Assembly (NCBI RefSeq): GCF_000708205.1
Contig: NW_014575561.1
Coordinates: forward strand, 256,299 to 320,298
Reading direction: 5' to 3'
Source of the DNA: Mixia osmundae IAM 14324
Lineage: Eukaryota; Basidiomycota; Mixiomycetes; Mixiales; Mixiaceae
Length of the DNA stretch: 64,000 bases
Shown piece after piece: positions 21,790 through 39,859 of this stretch. The translations under genes were made by a program, and so were the position numbers. The notes beneath the pieces are model-generated. The model was not told the DNA's origin, searched no databases, and was given only the letters and a program-made list of their open reading frames with translations. Each line of letters begins with the position of its first letter. Position 1 is the stretch's first letter.

Positions 21790-22306
21790 CCTTGCGAGTC
21801 ACTCGCGATGCTGCTCGCCCTCTTGTCCAGTGCCGCGGCGCCGCGAACTCTTTTTTTTTTTCAGAGAGGCGACCAGCAGGCGCGAGACGTGCAGAGCTTG
21901 CAAACGATCCAGATCGGTTCATATCCCGGCAGAAAGCCCCGTCGGACATCGCCAACCGGTCTGAACACACTCTTTGATCTGTTGGAGAGGCAGCGCCGAG
22001 CAAAGGACAGCCTCAGCATCCGTTAGGCACCTCGCAGCGCGCGTCGTTCAGCCGGACGCAGACGACTTTGAAGAGCTTTACGGAGGATCCCTGGAGGTGC
22101 GACGGGTGCCACAAGCCAGCAGATCCATTGCTGACATGACTTCCCAGGCTTAGGGCAAGTTCGCAAAGATTGCACGTTGCGGCATCTGCTCCACCGACTG
22201 CGCAAGCTCCACCCCGTCGGCTCTGAACTCCCCGTCGTATCGGTCTATACACTCATCATGTGCGCAATCCTCTGAGCCGCTTGATCGACCGAGCTGACTG
22301 ACTTCG
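21790..22306. promoter_or_regulatory. Divergent upstream region of NDUFB7 and the MBP1-like gene
   Basis: 517 bp between two divergent start codons. It contains a run of eleven T followed by CAG (about 21848-21861), which looks like a strong splice acceptor for a plus-strand exon ending near 22023. A 62-codon minus-strand frame starting MLRLSFARRCLSNRSKSVFR also lies here. Neither could be tied to a family, so I leave both open. Confidence 0.35.
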
Positions 22307-24494
22307 ATGGCGATCAGGTCGAACGCGACGATCTTCAAGGTGAGATTGCTCGCGCTCCCGCCGCTTTCGTTGCGAGCTGACACACGCGCGCATTCCAGGC
22401 GACCTACTCCAATGTGCCGGTATACGAAATGCCGTGCAAGAGCGTGCCGGTCATGCGTCGCCGGGTGGACAATTGGGTCAATGCTACCCAGATCCTCAAA
22501 GTACGCGTCCCTCAGATGAACTTAGCAGATCCGTCGCTGACTGCTTATGCAGGTCGCTGGCTTTGACAAGCCGCAGCGAACGAGAGTACTCGAACGTGAA
22601 GTCCAGAAGGCCATTCACGAAAAGATCCAGGGAGGCTACGGCAAGTACCAAGGTAGGTCGCGTCCTGTCTCGCTTCAAGCCTTTTGCTGATGGCGAACGC
22701 CCGGCAGGAACCTGGATCCCGATGGAAAGAGGCGTAGCGCTTGCTCAGCAATATGGCGTCATCGCGTTGCTCCAGCCCATCTTTGATTTCCAACCTACGG
22801 GCGATTCGCCCCCATTGGCGCCCAAGCATCTCACCGCGCCTCCCTCTCGTCCGAAACGAAAGGCCGACACGCCTCTCGACGGATCTATTCCTCGTCCCAG
22901 GCAGAAACGCACTACCCATGGAGATCCTGCCGATTCAGACTCAGATATCCCGATCATGCCCAACTTGCCTCGAGCGGGCAGGATGCCGGGAAGCGACGAC
23001 CATTCGCTCTCGCCCAGTCCGTCCGATCACAGCTCGACTTCTCAGACACCGAGCCCACTCGACGGTCACTATACAGACTATGACATGCACGGCAACGCTG
23101 TTTCAGCCGAACGTCGTCGTCCTGGCTATACCGATCACAATGGCAATCACCAAGGCCATCAGAGCGCAGGCGGTCCCGTTCGCTATGCTCGCCTGATTCT
23201 CGATTACTTTGTGTCAGAATCAAGCCATATCCCGAGCTTCTTGCTCGCTCCTCCTGCCGATTTCGATCCCAACGTGGTCATCGATGACGACGGTCATACT
23301 GCTTTACACTGGGCCTGCGCAATGGGCAGGATCAGGATCGTCAAGCTGCTCTTGACGGCAGGCGCAGATATTTTCAGAGCCAATGCAATGGGCCAGACCG
23401 CTCTGATGCGCAGCGTCATGTTCACGAATAACTACGATCTACGCAAGTTTCCGGAACTTTTCGAACTGCTTCATCGTTCGACAATCAATATCGATCGCCA
23501 CGATCGCACGGTGTTCCACTATGTCGTTGATATCGCCCTCCAAAAGGGCAAGACTCACGCTGCTCGGTACTATGCCGAGGCGATTCTCAACCGTCTATCG
23601 TCCTACCCTCGCGAGGTTGCCGATATTCTCAACTTCCAAGATCTCGATGGTGAGACTGCCCTCACTATGGCTGCACGGGCTCGCTCGAAGCGACTCGTCA
23701 AGATCCTCGTCGATCACGGAGGCAATCTCCAGCTGGCCAACAGGGATGGCAAGACCGCAGAAGACTATATTCTCGAGGACGAGCGTTTCCGGTCTGCTTC
23801 TGTCGGTCCGGGCGGTGTCGCCCCCGGATTCCCTGGTCTGAACGGCTACAATCCGACTCTGCACTCTTCTGAAGCGGCTCAGCGAGCGGCGAATCAGGCC
23901 ATTCCGCAGTCTGCAGAACTACTCGGCTCGCTCGCCAACAGCTTTGATGCGGAGCTTGACGAGAAGGACAGAGACCTCAACCAGGCTCAATCCTTGCTGA
24001 CCAATATCAACCACCAAGTGGCAGAATCGCAAGCGGAGATCAACCAACTCAAGTCGGAAGCAAGCGGCCTCGATGACGCAAAGCGATTGGAAGCTAGCCT
24101 ATCTGACGAGCTCCAGAACAAGATGGGAAAGAGGTTCCGGTTGGGATGGGAGAGATATGTTCTGCAGGAGGAAGGACGACAGAAGGATAGTCAGATCGGA
24201 ACAGCTCAGGATGCAGATCTTGACGCGATTGCCTCGGTACCGGACTCACCTGACCAGATCGCTCAAGATTGCGCTGCACTGAGGCAAGAGATTGCAACGT
24301 TGCAAGATTCGAGACGGAAGATGTTTGCTGACTACGTCAAGCTCACTGCCGAAGCGGGCACGGGCAACAAAATGGCAGACTATCGCAAACTCATCGCTAT
24401 GGGTTGCGGTGTCAATGTCAATCAGGTCAACGATGTGCTAGGCTCACTCGCCGATGCACTCGATAGCCAGATTGCCGCTCCCGCTCAAGCTTAG
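22307..24494 (+). CDS. MBP1: APSES/KilA-N DNA-binding cell-cycle transcription factor with ankyrin repeats (MBP1-type)
   Basis: Four exons: 22307-22339, 22399-22500, 22553-22652 and 22708-24494, 673 aa. The N-terminal APSES domain is assembled from all four exons: [70 protein letters not shown]. After a Ser/Pro-rich linker come ankyrin repeats ([40 protein letters not shown]) and a C-terminal coiled coil (about residues 490-640). Family knowledge: Mbp1/Res-type subunits of MBF bind ACGCGT boxes and drive G1/S genes. The next gene, SMC3, is a classic cohesin target class and has an ACGCGT in its promoter. Confidence 0.92.
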
Positions 24495-24679
24495 ACGATA
24501 CGACTGGCTCCATCGAAGAAGACACAAGAATCAAAAATTGGACAAAAAGGCTGCTGCTCTTCCCTTCTGAATATCGTGTTGTTACAGCGTCAAATTCATT
24601 CTTTCGCTTTCGCTTTCGTCCTGATTTGCCCGCGATCAGCCAGCAAAGTCACCGTCGGTCGAAGTCGGTCGAGTAACAG

Positions 24680-24685
24680 ACGCGT
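24680..24685. promoter_or_regulatory. MluI cell-cycle box (ACGCGT) upstream of SMC3
   Basis: The palindrome ACGCGT sits 62 bp before the SMC3 start codon inside a CG-rich patch (acgcgtcgcgcgcgac). ACGCGT is the known binding site of MBF-type APSES factors, and such a factor is the adjacent upstream gene. Binding is inferred, not shown. The hexamer also occurs by chance elsewhere in the window. Confidence 0.45.
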
Positions 24686-24746
24686 CGCGCGCGACTGGCA
24701 CTTTGCGCGAAGTGACGCTTGCGAACGGCACTCGAGCTGCTGCGAG

Positions 24747-28976
<4,230 letters not shown>

Positions 28977-29163
28977 TGCTGTAAGAGTGCATATGGCAAT
29001 GTTGTTGATTTCACAGCCGGCTTTACCTGCCACGCATGCATGCCGCGAGGAGATCTTAGGACACTTACTGGCCTAATCGCACGGGCGAGGCAAGGCACTG
29101 CCCTTTGACCACAAGCCAGGTTCGCGGCAGAGGAGCATAGAGACCGCCCGAAGAGCCCAGTGA

Positions 29164-30783
<1,620 letters not shown>

Positions 30784-31198
30784 ACAACTCCATCCCAAAG
30801 TCCTCCCCAAATCTCATTCATCGCTACCTCCGGCTCCCTTGGCGGCTGGCGCGAGATGACGGGAGGACGATCAAAGCGCACCTCGATACCTGCCATGCCT
30901 TACGAAAAAAAGTCAAGATCATTACAATAGCTCGATGGCCTGTAAGCTCAATGAACATGCTGTCGGGTCTTGTTTCGTGCACGAGCGCCGATTTGATACC
31001 ATCGTCTGACGTTCTCGCGGATTTGAGGAAATCCATGCACAGACTGAAATTTGCTGCCTGTTGTTGTGCGTCGAGCGAGCGATTTTGACAGATTGAGGCA
31101 GCTCACACATGCTCGTCTGTGTACATCACGTGATCATAGGTCAAAGAGACGCGCCTCTGTGGTCTGCAGCGATTCCGGGTCAGCACTCAGTCGCTGAC
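30784..31198. other. Intergenic region between actin and CLASP genes
   Basis: 415 bp holding the actin 3' region and presumably the CLASP promoter. No gene or structured RNA is supported. Confidence 0.5.
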
Positions 31199-34100
31199 AT
31201 GGTGGTCGTTCGAGCGGACGCCGTAAGTGGTCCCTCGTGAGATGACAATCTGAACTCACATGGCAGCTCTAGCTCGTGCAGGCGCTGTCGCCAGCCGCGC
31301 TTCAACACGAACTGCAACAATTTCGAGAGATCAGCTTGGTCAAGGAGAATGAGCACTCTTGGGAACGCATCGAGAAGGGTCTGCAACGATTCAGCAATGC
31401 GCTCAAGAGCAGCGCTTGTGGCTCACTCGCCGAGGAGCTTGTCAAGACCTTTCGCGAAAAGGACATCATCAACTTTATGGTTGCCTCGGCAAGTTTCTCC
31501 TTGTGATGTGCCCGTCATAGGCTCACCCTTGTGGGCTCGCAGCTAGCGACGGAACGTACGCGACTGTCTGGCTCGGCGCTTGGCGTCATGACGGCGCTCT
31601 GTACGCTCGAGCAAGCCTACTTACCCCTTTTTCGCATCTACGTACCAGAGATCCTCAGACTTCTCGCGCGAGCCAATAAGATCTATATCATCAGAGCCCA
31701 AGACAGCATCAATACCATCATCCGTCAGACCCATCTCACTCAGATCCTGCCCTTCATCACAGAACACTTTGACGACAAGAGTGCGACTGTGCGCAAAGGC
31801 TGCGCCGACGCCTTTCTTGTCGCTCTGCAGCCAGGCGGCATAGAGCACTCTGCCTGTGGCAGGAAACAGTGGGAAGAGGTTGAATCGGTCATCAAGAGAG
31901 GCTCGATTGACAAGGATGTCAAGATCAGAGAAGTCTGTCGAAAGATCTGGGATACTTATCGCTCTATCTGGCCCGCCAGAGCTGAGGAGTGCGTCATGCG
32001 AGCGGAGCACAAGAGCCTCATCTGATGCGAGGCGCAGATTCATTGCGCCACTTACGCCGACAATCAGACGCTACCTGAACCTGCAAAGCGGCGGTCTCGC
32101 TAGCTCGACTTCCAGCGCCACTGATAAGCTCGGAAAATCCCTACTCTCCTCGCGCACAGGTCCGTTAGCTGTCAGTTCGGCTAACATTCAGCCATTAGCG
32201 CCATCCACTCGACCTGAGCCAGCTCGCTCGGCGACTATGCCGACTGCTGCCCGGCGTGCTATGACCCAGTCACATGCACCAGTACGGGCACATACCGCTA
32301 GTCAGCCCTTGCGTGCGCCTGCCGCACCTGTCCGTGCACCCACTGCTACCGGACTCTCCTCGAGCGCACATGGCAGTAATCGTCGCGCACAGGGACAAGC
32401 TGAACGGGCTCAGACGGCTATTGGACTTACCTCACCAATCCGAACGATGACGACGGCAAGCAGAGCTCAGACTTCGCCGCCATCTAGATCGCGAGACGTC
32501 ATGCAGGCTGCTATGCGTCAAGCTACCGGCAAAGAGCAACAGGAACGCTCGACGGGCTTCAAACCTACTCGACCCGTCCTCAGAGCAGGTCGAGCACCGT
32601 TGCCTGCTTCACAGGTTGCGCCTGCTCAAACAGCCGAGCCCAGTGCGCCTATGACCGCTGGCAGGTCGGTCCGCGTGCTGCCTATCTCTGCCTCTCTCGC
32701 TGCCAGCACTTCTGTCGAAGCCGAGTCTGACAAGGCAACAAGCCCAACAGTGGTGCGGAAACCTACTTCGCCTGGTCAGGCGTCTACTGCCGCAAGCTCG
32801 CCAGTGATGTCTCGCGGCACGTCCAGAGAACTTTCAGTCGTGCCTTCGCCGCGTCCCCTCGGCAAGCCAGGCCAGCCCGTTCGAGCTGCCACCGCGCCTA
32901 CGCAGGCCGCTCCTGCAGACAAGGTACCCGCTCGGGCGCGTAGCATCTTTGCGCCGACCGCGTCCAGTCTTGCGAAAGCCGCAGAAGCCAAAGCGAAACG
33001 AGCAGCATCCCAACCTACAGGCTTTCAGGCTAACACGAAGCGGGTCATCAGTGCTGGCAGCCAAGCTACTGCGAATCGTCTTGCGGCCGTTCGAGCGGAG
33101 AAAGCAGCGTCAAAGAAGCGCGACGAAGAGCTAGCGGAGCAGAGAGAATCGCAGCGCATTGCAGAACAAGAGCGCGTTGCTCTGGCTCGGCAGGAAGAGC
33201 AGAGACAACGCAATGCAGATGCAGCGGAGCGGGCAGAAGCACGACGTCGAGAAGAGCAAGAAGCGGCTGCCGAAGCGGCAAAGCTGAAAGAAGAGGAAGA
33301 GGAGCAAGAACGAATGCGCGAAGTCGAGGATCGCCTTGCTGCCGAGCAAGCGCGTGAAGACGAAGCTAGCACTACCCAGGCGGAGGCGGAAACGATTTCT
33401 CCTGGATTGCCACAAGCGTGCTTCGTTGACCGAGATGAAGAGCTTGTGCAGGATATCGAGCCGACCCTCTCTACTGCTAAAGATGTGTTAATTACCGAGC
33501 TGGAGACAGTCGAGCATGAAGACGAGCTTGCTGAGCCTGACACGGAGCCCGCCGAGGCGGAGCCTGACCTTGCCTGTCTCAAGGATGATGCCGATGAGGC
33601 AGCTTTTGCCGAGCCTGACGAGCACTCGATCCGAGGCAGCCCGCAAGAATTAACCTTCAATGCCGACAACGATGGTGTTGCTCCGGGGCTTCAAATCGAG
33701 CAAGACTTGCCGTCATCGCCCGCTGCCACGAACGATGACGATGTTCAGAACGTCAGCATGACGGTGGGAGCGTCGATGCGTCCGACAGATGTTCCAGAAG
33801 TCGATGTGATTGATGGGACAGTGACTGTCGAGCCGGACACAGCTGCTGCTGCTGATGCTGCAGCAGCATTGTTGCAAACAGCCACGCTTCAGGCCGAGGA
33901 AAGTCTTGATGAGGAGTTGTCCATCGATTCAGCTATCGACCATGCCGCAACGGGTGCAGTGTCGTCGCCCTCGCCTGCGAATGAGCTGCCGACCCCGACC
34001 GAAGTGGATGCTCCTCAGGACGAATCTGCTGATCACGACCTGGACGATTCGCTTATCTCGGCAGAGGATGAAGAGGGCGGAGGAGGCCGACTGTTGGACG

Positions 34101-34567
34101 AGACAAACGTTCACGGATGTTTCGCAGACGTGCAGGATCTGACAGCGATTGACAATGACGAAGAGGAGGTCAGCATGACGGCAACGTCAGATTCCGTCGC
34201 GTACTCGCCCTACTTTCACGGCCTTCGCGCTCGTATCGCTGCCGAATCAGAAGCACAAGCAGGCTTACAATGTGATACGTCTCTCGCACAGTCGCTTCCT
34301 TCACGAGGTCTGCCTTCGCCACCCATGACCACCGCTGCGCTGCATCCTGTCAGTACGGTCGTACAACTCGCCACGCCGAGACATAATCATGTTCTGTCGA
34401 GCAAGACGCCGATGAGCGAGATGTCCAGAGTTGCAAGAAGCTTCTCCTCGCTCAAAGTAGCTACGCCAATGCCGCTTGACAAGGCTTCGCTGCGCAATCC
34501 GTTCACGGATTTGCAGAACCATCAGTTCTGGCCGGATAGTCGCTTCGCAGAGGACGAAGAGTTGTAG
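31199..34567 (+). CDS. CLASP-type microtubule-associated protein (Stu1/Cls1-like)
   Basis: Four exons, 31199-31222, 31273-31492, 31547-31988 and 32038-34567, give 1071 aa. Residues about 10-230 form a CLASP_N/TOG-like helical array (WERIEKGLQRF, RTRLSGSALGVMTALC, IIRQTHLTQILPFI, SATVRKGCADAFLVAL, DVKIREVCRKIWDTYRSIWP). The next 350 residues are Ser/Ala/Pro/Thr/Arg-rich and basic, typical of the microtubule-lattice-binding region. A Glu/Arg/Ala coiled coil (about 580-670) and an acidic tail follow. Family knowledge: CLASPs stabilise microtubules at kinetochores, the spindle midzone and the cortex. A 24-nt first exon encodes MVVVRADA. The two N-terminal acceptors are placed to keep the CLASP_N frame. 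Confidence 0.82.
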
Positions 34568-34653
34568 AAACACACTGTTTCTCTGATGTTGTACAACAAC
34601 GTAGAACGGTTCGTGCTGGATAGTCTTCTATCGATAGGGTGCATTGCCTGGCG

Positions 34654-35957
34654 TCATGCCGCCATTGGGCTGACCTGTGTACCTGCCTGGCGTTCGACCA
34701 CCAAATGCGGGTGTGCGGCCCCCAACTGTGCATTGGGCACGTTACGTGAGCGCAAGCGGACATGCAGATCTCCCAACGTACAAGCAGGAGTGACGCCTTG
34801 GACTGCAGGCGTCCTACGATCATTCTGGAAAATACCTGCACCCGTTTGTTGATTGACGACAAAGCCGGCCTGACCGGGAGTAGAAGCGCCCATCTGGGGC
34901 CTGTCGACCGACATCTTCTCGATAGCTTGCGTGATGACGGCCAGCTTTCGGATGAGGACTTCCAGGCCTTCCTGAACGAGCTCAAACGGTGGCAAGGAGT
35001 TCACGGTCTCGACGTCAAAGTAGAACCGAGACGGTTGACCTGACCAGTCCACCGCATCCTCCGACGGAGGTTCTCGTTCGTACTTTGCGTTGGGCGTCTT
35101 GACCCAGGTGGATTTAGACACTCTGTCTTTTGCATCCTTTTGTTCTGACCAGAGATCGGTATGATGGAGCTTGTTGTGCGGGTCATATTCGAAGCCGACG
35201 GTGCTGACGGGGCAGTGTTTTGCATGGTCCAATGCGATTCCCTGTGTCTCAACATCAGCATTGGCCTTGAAGAGGTGACAGAGGTGAGACAGACCCGATG
35301 AGCTGTTGCGAGGAGCGTGATTCTCTGTCCCGGGCCCAATTGGGCGATCAGGATGCCGTTGCTGTGCTCAGCTGTTGCGTTTCTTGAGCACATGCATGCA
35401 TGTTGGGATAGGTAGAGACGTACACATGGGCATGCCGAAGCCACCTCGGTCTTGACCATCTTGACGGGGCAGGACGACGAGGTCTTTGCTCGTGACATCG
35501 AGCTTGCCTGCTGATCTGCAAGCGACGTCGAGCTGTAGCATGACGGTGCATTCGTCGCAGCCATCATCGCATCCACACAGCTGTCGGTGTCATATGTCTT
35601 CAGTCTCGCTGCGTGCAAAGACTTTAGTCAGGCGGCACTGACATCTCTCTCTTTCTCCAATTTGTGAGCGATGCCTGTACTCTGCAGAGGTATGAGAGCC
35701 AGTCGATGAGCGAGGAACTCGTCAGGCAGGACGCTGCTGTTGTGCTTGACGGAGATGTAGCCTATCGCTAGCGTGGGTATCTCGCTCTGGAGCACCCTCC
35801 TCAGTCCATTGGCGAGTGACAGGTCGACTCCCTCCCAGGCAAACTTGACCCGGTCGTGTTGGATCTCTTGCACTGCTATGTTCTGCTCGAGCCCGTTCGT
35901 CGTCTTGGGTGGATCCAGAGCCAGCTTGCTCGTGAATGCCGTGCTGTAGGCATCCAT
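34654..35957 (-). CDS. RPB3: RNA polymerase II subunit RPB3
   Basis: Four exons, 35957-35643, 35580-35426, 35361-35295 and 35241-34654, give 374 aa. RPB3 pairs with RPB11 in the alpha-like core of Pol II. The alpha-type domain shows in LSLANGLRRVLQSEIPTLAI and PDEFLAHRLALIPLQS. The zinc-type insertion is LCGCDDGCDEC, formed across the exon 1/2 join. RGIALDHAKHCPVSTVGFEY and DVETVNSLPPFELVQEGLEV are the conserved C-terminal blocks. The last 70 residues are poorly conserved and could include an unrecognised intron. The start codon lies 77 bp from that of GWT1 on the other strand. Confidence 0.93.
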
Positions 35958-36034
35958 GCTCGCTCAAGAGCCCCTCGACAGATCGCCCAGCAATTTCAAA
36001 GGCGCGTAATAAGTCAGCCAAGCGCGGCCGTCGC
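35958..36034. promoter_or_regulatory. 77-bp bidirectional promoter between RPB3 and GWT1
   Basis: Only 77 bp separate the two divergent start codons, so both genes must share or overlap their core promoters, or transcription of one starts within the other. No TATA box is evident. Confidence 0.55.
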
Positions 36035-37740
36035 ATGTCACTCGACCTCACGCTCGCCAAGGATGCCTACGCCCACGCAAAGATTGCATTTGTCTCCGAT
36101 CATTCAGGCTCGTCAGCATGGACCGTCGCTCTTGTCATCTCAGCCTGTGTAGTGAGCCTGCCCGACCAATTCCATCATCCGACATCCACTGATTCACCTG
36201 TTTAGCTTTCGTACGCCCTCACTGCCTTGCTACAAGACCGGCATCACCTACCACACAACAATGGACTTGTAGACTGTGCAGCGCTCGTACTGCCCATGCT
36301 ACTTAGCGTGACGCTACTCGCGGAATACCTGATGCCACTCAACGCGACGCTGCTCGTGCTCACGCTTCTGCTTGTTGCCACCTCACCATCTACAAAGGAA
36401 GCAGAAGCAGATGAGAACCCGGACGGATCCAGGCCGCTACCGGGCCGGACGTTTCTGACCGCCTACAGAGCTCATCTGCTCCTCCTCACCGCCATCTCTA
36501 TCCTAGCAGTCGACTTTCCCGTCTTTCCTCGCTACTTTGCCAAATGTGAGACGTACGGAACCAGTCTTGTGAGCTCCTCTCGACCCATCATGACTCGAGC
36601 TCAACATGACCAGATGGACATTGGCGTCGGATCTTTCGTCTTCTCGCTCGGGCTTGTCTCTGCGCGTCCCCTGTTGCTCAGACCGGGCGACACGCTCTTG
36701 CAACGTATGCCCACCGCGATCAAGAGCAGTGCCATCACGCTCTTGCTCGGCCTTGCGCGCGTGCTCGCCGTCAAAGGCACAGACTACCCCGTGCGCAGGA
36801 CCGTTTCCAGCGATTGAGTCTGCTGAACGTGTTCTTGAGGGACAGGAACATGTTACAGAGTACGGCGTTCATTGGAACTTCTTTATCACGCTCGGTATCT
36901 TGCCAGCCGTTGGCGCACTGGCAGCCTCACTGCGCCGCTACATTTCTTTCACAACCCTCGCCACTATATTGCTCATCCGTCAGTCTCGTCTAAATATAGA
37001 GGCCGCATAGAATCATCCAAGCAAAGCAGGTCACAATACCTGGCTACGCTCCGGTCTTGCAGAATGGGCTCTTGAAGCAGAGCGAACTGACCTCATCTCA
37101 ATGAACAAAGAAGGCATCACTTCGCTCTCTGGTTATATCGTCATCTATCTTTTTGCAGCCGACGTGGGCTTCCTCGTTCTGCCGCGATCTGGCAGATCAG
37201 GCCGAGAGGAGCTCACTTCGTTAGCTCTGCGACTCGCTCGTGATAGCATGGTTTGGCTGTCGATGTATCTAGTCTCGACGCTCTACAAAGACCTACCAGT
37301 GTCGCGACAACTGGTACCTAGAACACACTCGGAGCATCAACAGAGCTCATGCTGCGCCCCTGCGAACAGGCAAATGCAAGCTACGTGCTTTGGATCATGG
37401 CGTTCAACACCGTCTCGCTTGTTGCGTACATCCTGATCGACATTGCACGCACGACTGGCACTCGCGTGCCTCGACCGCCCTTACTGATGACCGCGATCAA
37501 CAAAAGTGGCATGACGACATTCCTCCTGGTCAGTCGCGCACAATCCCGGCCACCTCGTCTTTGCTTACGAATCTGCAGAGTAATGTTCTGACTGGCCTGA
37601 TCGGCAAGACCTTCCAAACGATCTACATGACAGACGGCCCGGCGCTTGCAATTCTAGGCGCTTACATGCTCACGGTCTCTCTGGTAGCCTGCTGGCTGTA
37701 TCGACGCGGCGACAGACTTCAATCAATGATATCTGCATAG
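36035..37740 (+). CDS. GWT1: GPI-anchor inositol acyltransferase GWT1 (PIG-W)
   Basis: Seven exons: 36035-36148, 36206-36568, 36614-36790, 36846-36978, 37030-37313, 37370-37528 and 37579-37740; 463 aa with about 12 hydrophobic segments. Diagnostic blocks are DFPVFPRYFAKCETYGTSL, MDIGVGSFVFSLGLVSARP, EYGVHWNFFITLGILPAV, MNKEGITSLSGYIVIYLF and NVLTGLIGKTFQTIYM. The exon 5/6 join (SRQL|ANASYVLWIMAFNT) restores the conserved helix. Family knowledge: this ER enzyme acylates the inositol of the GPI precursor and is the target of gepinacin and manogepix-type inhibitors. The last 22 bases of the coding sequence overlap the end of the convergent macrodomain gene. Confidence 0.93.
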
Positions 37741-38482
37741 GTCCGCTGATACAACTCTAAATCCTCGCCGGAGAAAGAGCAAAATGTCACTTTGTCGATC
37801 TGCTCGCGCTCGCACATCAGCACACCGAGCCAGGCAGTACTCAGGACACACCTCGGCATCGGAATCGAGGAATGTTCTGACGGTCACCAGCGCCGTGCGA
37901 CAAGCTTGGTCTTTCGGGTAGCCTGAGAGCGTTTCATCAGATTCGCACAATCTCATGATGGAGCAAACAAACCATAGACGCCGGTGGAGATGTTCGGAAA
38001 AGCTACAGATGAGCAGTGCAGCCTCTTGGCCTCTTCGAGCGATCTCGTGTAGCAAGATGCAAGTTGCTGCTCGCACTTGTCATGCTTTGACGAAGTGTAC
38101 ACTGGTCCGACGGTGTGGATGACGTAGCGAGCAAGTAGCTTGTAGCCCTTCGTCGATTTCGCGTCTCCCGTCTCGCATCTCCCCAGCGTCTTACACTCCT
38201 CGAGCAACTCTGGCCCACTTGCGCGATGTATAGCCCCATCGACTCCTCCGCCACCTCTGAGGCTACTATTGCTGCGCTTCTGCCTTTGTAAGTCGAGTAT
38301 ACGGCGAATTGATTGAGAACACACGCTGCATTGACGATGGCGTCTACTTCGAGCTTTGTGATATCGCCGGACACGAGCTCGATGCGCTCTGACCGAGGCA
38401 GTGACGAGGACAAAGAGGATTTGCTGCGTGTGTTGACCATTTGACTCGATAAAGCTCGCAATGATCTCAACGCGAATGACAT
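37719..38482 (-). CDS. Macrodomain protein, ADP-ribose-binding / O-acetyl-ADP-ribose deacetylase type
   Basis: Four exons, 38482-38325, 38271-37973, 37922-37852 and 37799-37719, give 202 aa. A short N-terminal extension precedes a single macrodomain: [71 protein letters not shown] and a final strand [16 protein letters not shown]. This matches the MacroD type that removes ADP-ribose from proteins or O-acetyl-ADP-ribose. The first residues ([13 protein letters not shown]) could be a weak mitochondrial presequence, as in human MACROD1. Its last seven codons overlap the 3' end of GWT1 on the opposite strand. Confidence 0.88.
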
Positions 38483-38523
38483 CACGGAAAGCTAAAGACG
38501 CGTCGAAAGGCAACGAGAAGGGG

Positions 38524-39833
38524 CTACGCTTTGTATGCATCTAGCAGGTACGCTCTGGCATGATGACCAGTGATATAGCAGATCGTCATGGTCCACAGCC
38601 AGCCAAGTTTCCCACCGACCTTACGACCAGTGATTGCTCTGTAGACGTCTTCCGCTGCGATGGCGGCTGCATGCCACAGGAAGAAGGTCGTGAAGCCCAA
38701 CCGCCAGTCAAAGGGCTTGTACGACGTCGCAAGCTGGAAAGCTATACCTACATGCGTAAGCATCTGCAAGCATTCCTAGAGTGACACATACGGATATCGT
38801 GAAGCCAGAGTCCAGAGACGCCCATTGCGGCGAAAACAGCGACGAACCGCTTAAAGCGCTTTGGGCCGGGCGTGGCTTTGGTCGCCGTGAGGTAGACGAA
38901 CCGCAGAGGCGTTCTGAATTGATCGTGCCAGTGATAAGACCACAGAGAGGCAATACTCGTCGCTCGCCAAGGCGAATTGGGAAACATGGGCGGATAGAGT
39001 CGAGCATCAAAAGGCACGATTCGATCGATCGTGTAGCCGAGCAGCGAGAGCAAGAGCATACCCGCATCGCTATAGCACACCTGCTGGACTACAAGCGAGA
39101 TGACGGCAAGCATTCGGACGAGCGGACCGGTGTATGTACCGTTTGAGAGGTTTTCATAGATGACGTAGATCCAACTTGGACCGTAGAGCTGTCCTGCATC
39201 GCTGAACATGGATACTGCTGCAATGACGGTGAACGGCAGGCCGACGATAACTCTGATGACGATAGCATGGACGACACGCGCAACGAACATCGAATCATTG
39301 GGTGGCATCGACCTTTGCGAGGCTACGGGCGGACCGAAATTCCATCCGATGCCTCTCTGCGTGCAAAAAAGCTTCATTGTCCACTTTGCTCGCGCCAGCA
39401 ATCCGCCCTTTACGTCCTCCTTCCCATCACTCTCTTTGATCGCATCGTCCAAGCCTACGTATAGTACAGGACGAGCTGTGTAACCCCAGTCGAGCAGCTT
39501 GATGGCCATTGTGAGCAAGAACATGCCAAACGGCAGGGCTAGCAGGCTCGTCGTTCTAGTTGCAGGCCGTACCGGATTTGCGAGATAGTACCAAATCGTT
39601 GCAGATGAGCTAATCATAGCCAGACAGCGACGGCATCGTCTGATTATTGGTGTCTGAGCTTGTACCGAATCATACAGGAGCGAAGCTTGCAGAAGCCACA
39701 GAGAGAATATGCAGAGTGTTGGTAGTAGCGGTGGCGGCGGTACGCTGTTCAGCTCGCGATACACGAGCGAGAACAGATCACTGAGATCGTCCATGGCTTG
39801 CAAGCGATCGGACCAAAGCCAAAGGAGATTCAT
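38524..39833 (-). CDS. Wax-synthase-like MBOAT membrane acyltransferase
   Basis: Two exons, 39833-38792 and 38747-38524, give 421 aa with about eight hydrophobic segments. The signature is [20 protein letters not shown], the wax-synthase-domain block with its catalytic-type His. It is followed by [14 protein letters not shown] and a short C-terminal membrane exon with [20 protein letters not shown]. Basidiomycete genomes carry families of such genes, often near biosynthetic genes, with mostly unknown acyl acceptors. An in-frame Met 13 codons later is an alternative start. It begins only 26 bp after the ARL2 stop codon on the same strand. Confidence 0.8.
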
Positions 39834-39859
39834 CGCGGGCAAATTCGCTGTGAACAGAT

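Noticed and set aside
21848-21861. T11-CAG as a strong splice acceptor for a hidden plus-strand gene
   Set aside because: No upstream donor and exon could be joined to give a convincing protein; other introns here do not rely on long T-tracts, so it may be a simple homopolymer.
33025-33669. 214-codon Ser-rich ORF on the minus strand
   Set aside because: It is the antisense reading of the Glu/Ala/Arg coiled-coil part of the CLASP gene, where biased codons keep the opposite strand open.
35362-35425. Donor one base pair step away (T|gtacgt) in RPB3 intron 2
   Set aside because: It shifts the frame; AT|gtgtac is the donor that continues into GILIAQLGPGQ.
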